The notes beneath the pieces are model-generated. The model did not search any database. It was not told where the DNA came from and saw only the letters and a program-made list of their open reading frames with translations. A stretch of DNA of 33,629 nt from Bacteroidales bacterium (GTDB lineage: Bacteria; Bacteroidota; Bacteroidia; Bacteroidales; Bacteroidaceae): positions 1 through 33,629 of the forward strand of contig SFCY01000005.1 in the NCBI GenBank assembly GCA_004558865.1, in the 5' to 3' direction. This document shows, piece by piece, positions 32,101-33,629 of this stretch. The translations under genes were made by a program, and so were the position numbers. Each line of letters begins with the position of its first letter. Positions within the stretch are counted from its first letter, which is position 1.

Positions 32101-33362
32101 GACACGTCGCTGGCGATGTGGCGCGCGGCCATGTAGTGGGCCATGGTCTCGATGATGCCCGCGCCCATGCGGAAAGCAGCCTTGATGAGGTCCTCGCCGT
32201 AGCCGGTGGAGCACGACCCCACCACCTCCAGTTCGCAGCCGGCCTCCCTGCAGCGGGCCTGCAACTGCCGCAGCCCCTCGGCCACGGCCCCAACGGGATT
32301 GCCCTCGTTGTCGTGATAATAGTGGAACACCATCTGTCCCTCAGTGTTGAGCGCCACTATCTTTGTGGTGGTCGAACCGCTGTCGATGCCCATCACCACC
32401 CGCATCCGCCCCTGTTGGAGCCCTGCGGTGGGCATGGCGTGGCTGTGCTTGCGGGTCTTCCACTGCCCATACTCTTCGGCCGAATTGAAGAGAGGCTGCA
32501 GCTGGGCATCCTCGAATTGCTCCCGATGCTGCGGCTCTCCACTTAGCAGCAGGCAGAGGGAGCTGAGGGAGTAGTCCTCGCGGTTCGGGGCCAGCGCGGC
32601 TCCCCAAGCGGGAATGAGATGGCTCTTGGCCGGCACGATGAAGTCGTCGGCCCCCAGCTGCAGGTAGTCGGCAAAGGTTTGGCGCAAAGCGGGGATGAAG
32701 GTGAGCGGGCCGCCACACAGCAGCACGGGCGGCTCGATGTCATGGCCGTGGGCCAACGTGACCACCGTCTGCACCGACACGGCGTGGAAGATGCTTCGGG
32801 CGATGTCGTTCTTGTCTGCATTGCGGGCCATGAGGTTCTGTATGTCGGTCTTGCAGAACACGCCGCAGCGCGAGGCAATGGGATAGAGCTGGGTGGCCTT
32901 TTCCGCCATGCGACCCATCTCCTCGGGCGTGGTGTCGAGCAGCACGGCCATCTGGTCGATGAAGGCCCCCGTGCCGCCCGCGCAGTTGCCGTTCATCCTC
33001 AAGTCGGTGGGGCGGCCGTCCTTGAGGAAAATCATCTTGGCATCCTCGCCGCCAATGTCGATGAGGGTATGGGTTTGGGGATAATACTTCTTCAGATACT
33101 CAGTCGCGGCCACCACTTCCTGCACGAAAGGCAGACCATAGCGCTCGGCGAACCCCATGCCCACCGAACCCGTGACGCAGACCGAAAGCTTGGCCTCCCC
33201 CACCCTTTCGCCCAGCTGGCGGAGGATGTCGGCCAGACATTCCTTCACTTTGGCTTGATGACGCTGATAGACATCAAACACCAGTTTGCCGGTCACGGCA
33301 TCCATTGCCACCACTTTGGCTGTGGTGGAGCCAATGTCAAATCCTATGTTGATTTCTTTCAT
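29082..33362 (-). CDS. Double activase / 2-hydroxyacyl-CoA dehydratase-like protein
   Basis: A 1426-residue cytoplasmic protein with two ASKHA ATPase domains of the BadF/BcrA/HgdC activase type, then a DUF2229/HgdB-like part. Domain 1 (about 4-260) has GFDIGSTTAK, DIGGEDAK and the cluster cysteines Cys127 (NCAGGTG) and Cys166. Domain 2 (about 322-590) has GIDSGSTTTK, DIGGQDMKA, Cys450 and Cys489 with the same 39-residue spacing. A Cys cluster (C608-x2-C611-x3-C615) follows. The rest contains two related N-x-I-C-F/Y-PA motifs (Cys725, Cys1056) and SFGCGPDAF (Cys934), consistent with Fe-S ligands. Known activases use ATP to push a low-potential electron into a partner's Fe-S cluster; here the partner domain is fused. 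Substrate unknown. The frame runs about 25 residues past the last conserved-looking segment and overlaps tetR. Confidence 0.85.
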   Translation of the reverse strand: MKEINIGFDIGSTTAKVVAMDAVTGKLVFDVYQRHQAKVKECLADILRQLGERVGEAKLSVCVTGSVGMGFAERYGLPFVQEVVAATEYLKKYYPQTHTLIDIGGEDAKMIFLKDGRPTDLRMNGNCAGGTGAFIDQMAVLLDTTPEEMGRMAEKATQLYPIASRCGVFCKTDIQNLMARNADKNDIARSIFHAVSVQTVVTLAHGHDIEPPVLLCGGPLTFIPALRQTFADYLQLGADDFIVPAKSHLIPAWGAALAPNREDYSLSSLCLLLSGEPQHREQFEDAQLQPLFNSAEEYGQWKTRKHSHAMPTAGLQQGRMRVVMGIDSGSTTTKIVALNTEGQMVFHYYHDNEGNPVGAVAEGLRQLQARCREAGCELEVVGSCSTGYGEDLIKAAFRMGAGIIETMAHYMAARHIASDVSFILDIGGQDMKAIFTDGGVINRIEVNEACSSGCGSFISTFARSLNTSVDDFAQAACRSRHPSDLGTRCTVFMNSKVKQVLREGAQMDDIAAGLAYSVVKNCLYKVLRLKSVEELGGKIVVQGGTMRNDSIVRALELLTGTTVFRSDCPELMGAIGCALYALSMDSHQPLSLDAMIGNASYSSRQLHCHGCVNQCAVTRYRFANDSVFFSGNRCEKVFNNKGAEAERGMNVYERKTALLFDRCPTEEKTPGRLAIGIPRCLNMYEDFPFWHTLFSECGVQVVLSEVSNFTHYEQCAGKVMSDNICFPAKLVHSHIDDLVRKGVDRIFMPFTVFEHRDGDAQNTYDCPIVTGYSQVVRSVQGGGVPIDSPSISMKDEKSLLAQCREYLRSVGVEPKRVAPAFAKAREAQRQWERDIRKANEEILAEARAKRKTVILLAGRPYHADPLIQHKVSEMIAALGAYVVSDDIVRGSDIPLEGVNHLSQWAFPDRILKAVLWTCMQDDDVQLMQLTSFGCGPDAFLVDEVRSLLKKAGKNLTLLKIDDVNNIGSLKLRVRSLLESLRIGIRHRGAPAEAVAALPPFTRGERGRKILMPFFTPFISPLIPPLMKLAGYDAESLPMADADSVGWGLRSSNNEICYPATLIVGDIIKAFKSGRYDPDTSAVIMTQTGGQCRASNYIPLIRKALMENGYTNTPVISVATGSGIENNQPGFKINWLKMMGPAVDGVLFADAMAKMYHAAVVRERSKGEAAAVCRHWMGQARHTILAGHTAGLYEVAGQAAADFQRISTDRELPRVGIVGEIFLKFHPFAQKHVVEWLEEHGMEVVYPMLSDFFLQSFVNLRDNHKKHLEKKRVPDWLVGLADKLIAKRERRFDKACSAFGRYMPFESIYEKARLAQPAINLSAQFGEGWLIAGEVASLAQRGVTHVVSLQPFGCIANHIASKGIENRLRQLHPQLNILSLDFDSSVSEVNIANRLLLFINDMYDTNHENGREEYRTANHPCCQDRVR

Positions 33363-33382
33363 ATATCTCCACTTCTACATTG

Positions 33383-33406
33383 TTGTCTGACAAAGCTGTC
33401 AGACAA
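33383..33406. promoter_or_regulatory. Putative TetR operator (palindrome)
   Basis: A perfect 10-bp inverted repeat, TTGTCTGACA (33383-33392) and TGTCAGACAA (33397-33406), with a 4-bp centre (AAGC). It begins 3 bp after the -7 box on the minus strand, so it covers the expected transcription start. The size and symmetry fit a TetR-family operator, and the operon's own second gene encodes a TetR protein. Confidence 0.7.
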
Positions 33407-33409
33407 TAG

Positions 33410-33417
33410 CAAAGATA
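33410..33417 (-). promoter_or_regulatory. -7 element of the activase/tetR operon
   Basis: The minus strand reads TATCTTTG, fitting TAnnTTTG, about 48 bases before the ATG at 33362. A TTG lies about 22 bp upstream as a weak -33 element. The operator palindrome lies immediately downstream of the box. Confidence 0.65.
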
Positions 33418-33629
33418 GCAAAATATTTAGATGACGCCACAATTCTGTTTCGCTTTTTTAAACATATTTATTATTGTTTACGTGGAGGCGTAACTATTCT
33501 GCGGCCATATCGCCCTTTGGCGATAACAAGTTGTTGTACTAATTTCCGCTACGGCGTAAAAGCTAAAGCCTTCCACCACTAGCTGTTGTCTGTTATTTGT
33601 TACTTCATTAATTCTGTGTATATTAGAGC
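33418..33629. other. Intergenic stretch to window end
   Basis: No gene seen. It contains a 7-bp hairpin TATCGCC/GGCGATA (33508-33514 and 33519-33525) without a T tract. The rest is AT-rich, with no promoter-like box that I can place. The hairpin could be the edge of a dispersed repeat or a terminator of a gene outside the window. Confidence 0.4.

Noticed and set aside
1..33629. tRNA, rRNA or mobile element genes
   Set aside because: No cloverleaf, rRNA signature, transposase or integrase was recognised in any gap or frame.

Overview
The window looks like a chromosomal segment from a GC-rich member of the Bacteroidales, most likely Prevotellaceae. The grounds are: Bacteroidetes-type -7 boxes (TAnnTTTG, some with an upstream TTTG) in front of many genes; no Shine-Dalgarno signals and A-rich leaders instead; lipoproteins and envelope proteins of families typical of this phylum (DUF4369, DUF4348, DUF3943); and a ~1400-residue double activase/dehydratase-like protein. 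No rRNA, tRNA, transposase, integrase or phage gene was seen, and most of the segment is ordinary core genome.

Layout. 1-439 is non-coding and holds two tandem-repeat arrays (32-bp and 22-bp periods). 440-1250 (+) is a DivIC/FtsB-like divisome protein plus a small membrane protein. 1364-6252 (+) is a tightly packed run: DUF4369 lipoprotein, dihydroorotase, a free-standing methionine synthase reactivation domain, a membrane metallophosphoesterase and a PlsC acyltransferase. 6364-11191 (+) holds a DPM1-like glycosyltransferase, Mfd and a GNAT acetyltransferase, ending at a strong bidirectional terminator. 15204-11267 (-) is a five-gene run: DUF4348 lipoprotein, MurB, a PhnP-like metallo-hydrolase and two tandem deoxynucleoside kinases. 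pheS (15355-16395, +) diverges from it. 16396-17514 is a 1.1-kb gap with a terminator, a second 22-bp repeat array and a probable small gene with its own terminator on the minus strand. 19290-17515 (-) is an OadA/pyruvate-carboxylase-B-like carboxyltransferase without a recognisable biotin site. 19495-20346 (+) is an unknown anchored protein.

25423-20388 (-) is the most distinctive accessory unit: a beta-barrel protein with ~11 glycine-rich 16-residue repeats joined to DUF3943, then a Memo-AMMECR1 fusion with a hydrophobic, lipobox-like N-terminus, then the partner radical-SAM enzyme AmrS. This is a complete AmmeMemoRadiSam set, a conserved family trio whose function is not established as far as I know. 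A rubredoxin (54 aa) and a PiT phosphate transporter with a long helical tail follow. The right end (33362-28463, -) is a 1426-residue protein with two activase (BadF/HgdC-type) ATPase domains and an HgdB-like part, followed by an overlapping TetR regulator. A perfect 10-bp inverted repeat sits over the predicted transcription start of this pair, which suggests an autoregulated redox operon.

The best candidates for new biology are the barrel/Memo-AMMECR1/AmrS unit, the double-activase/TetR operon with its palindromic operator, the split MetH reactivation domain, the carboxyltransferase without its biotin motif, the small orphan gene near 17.0 kb, and the 22-bp repeat family present at two places.
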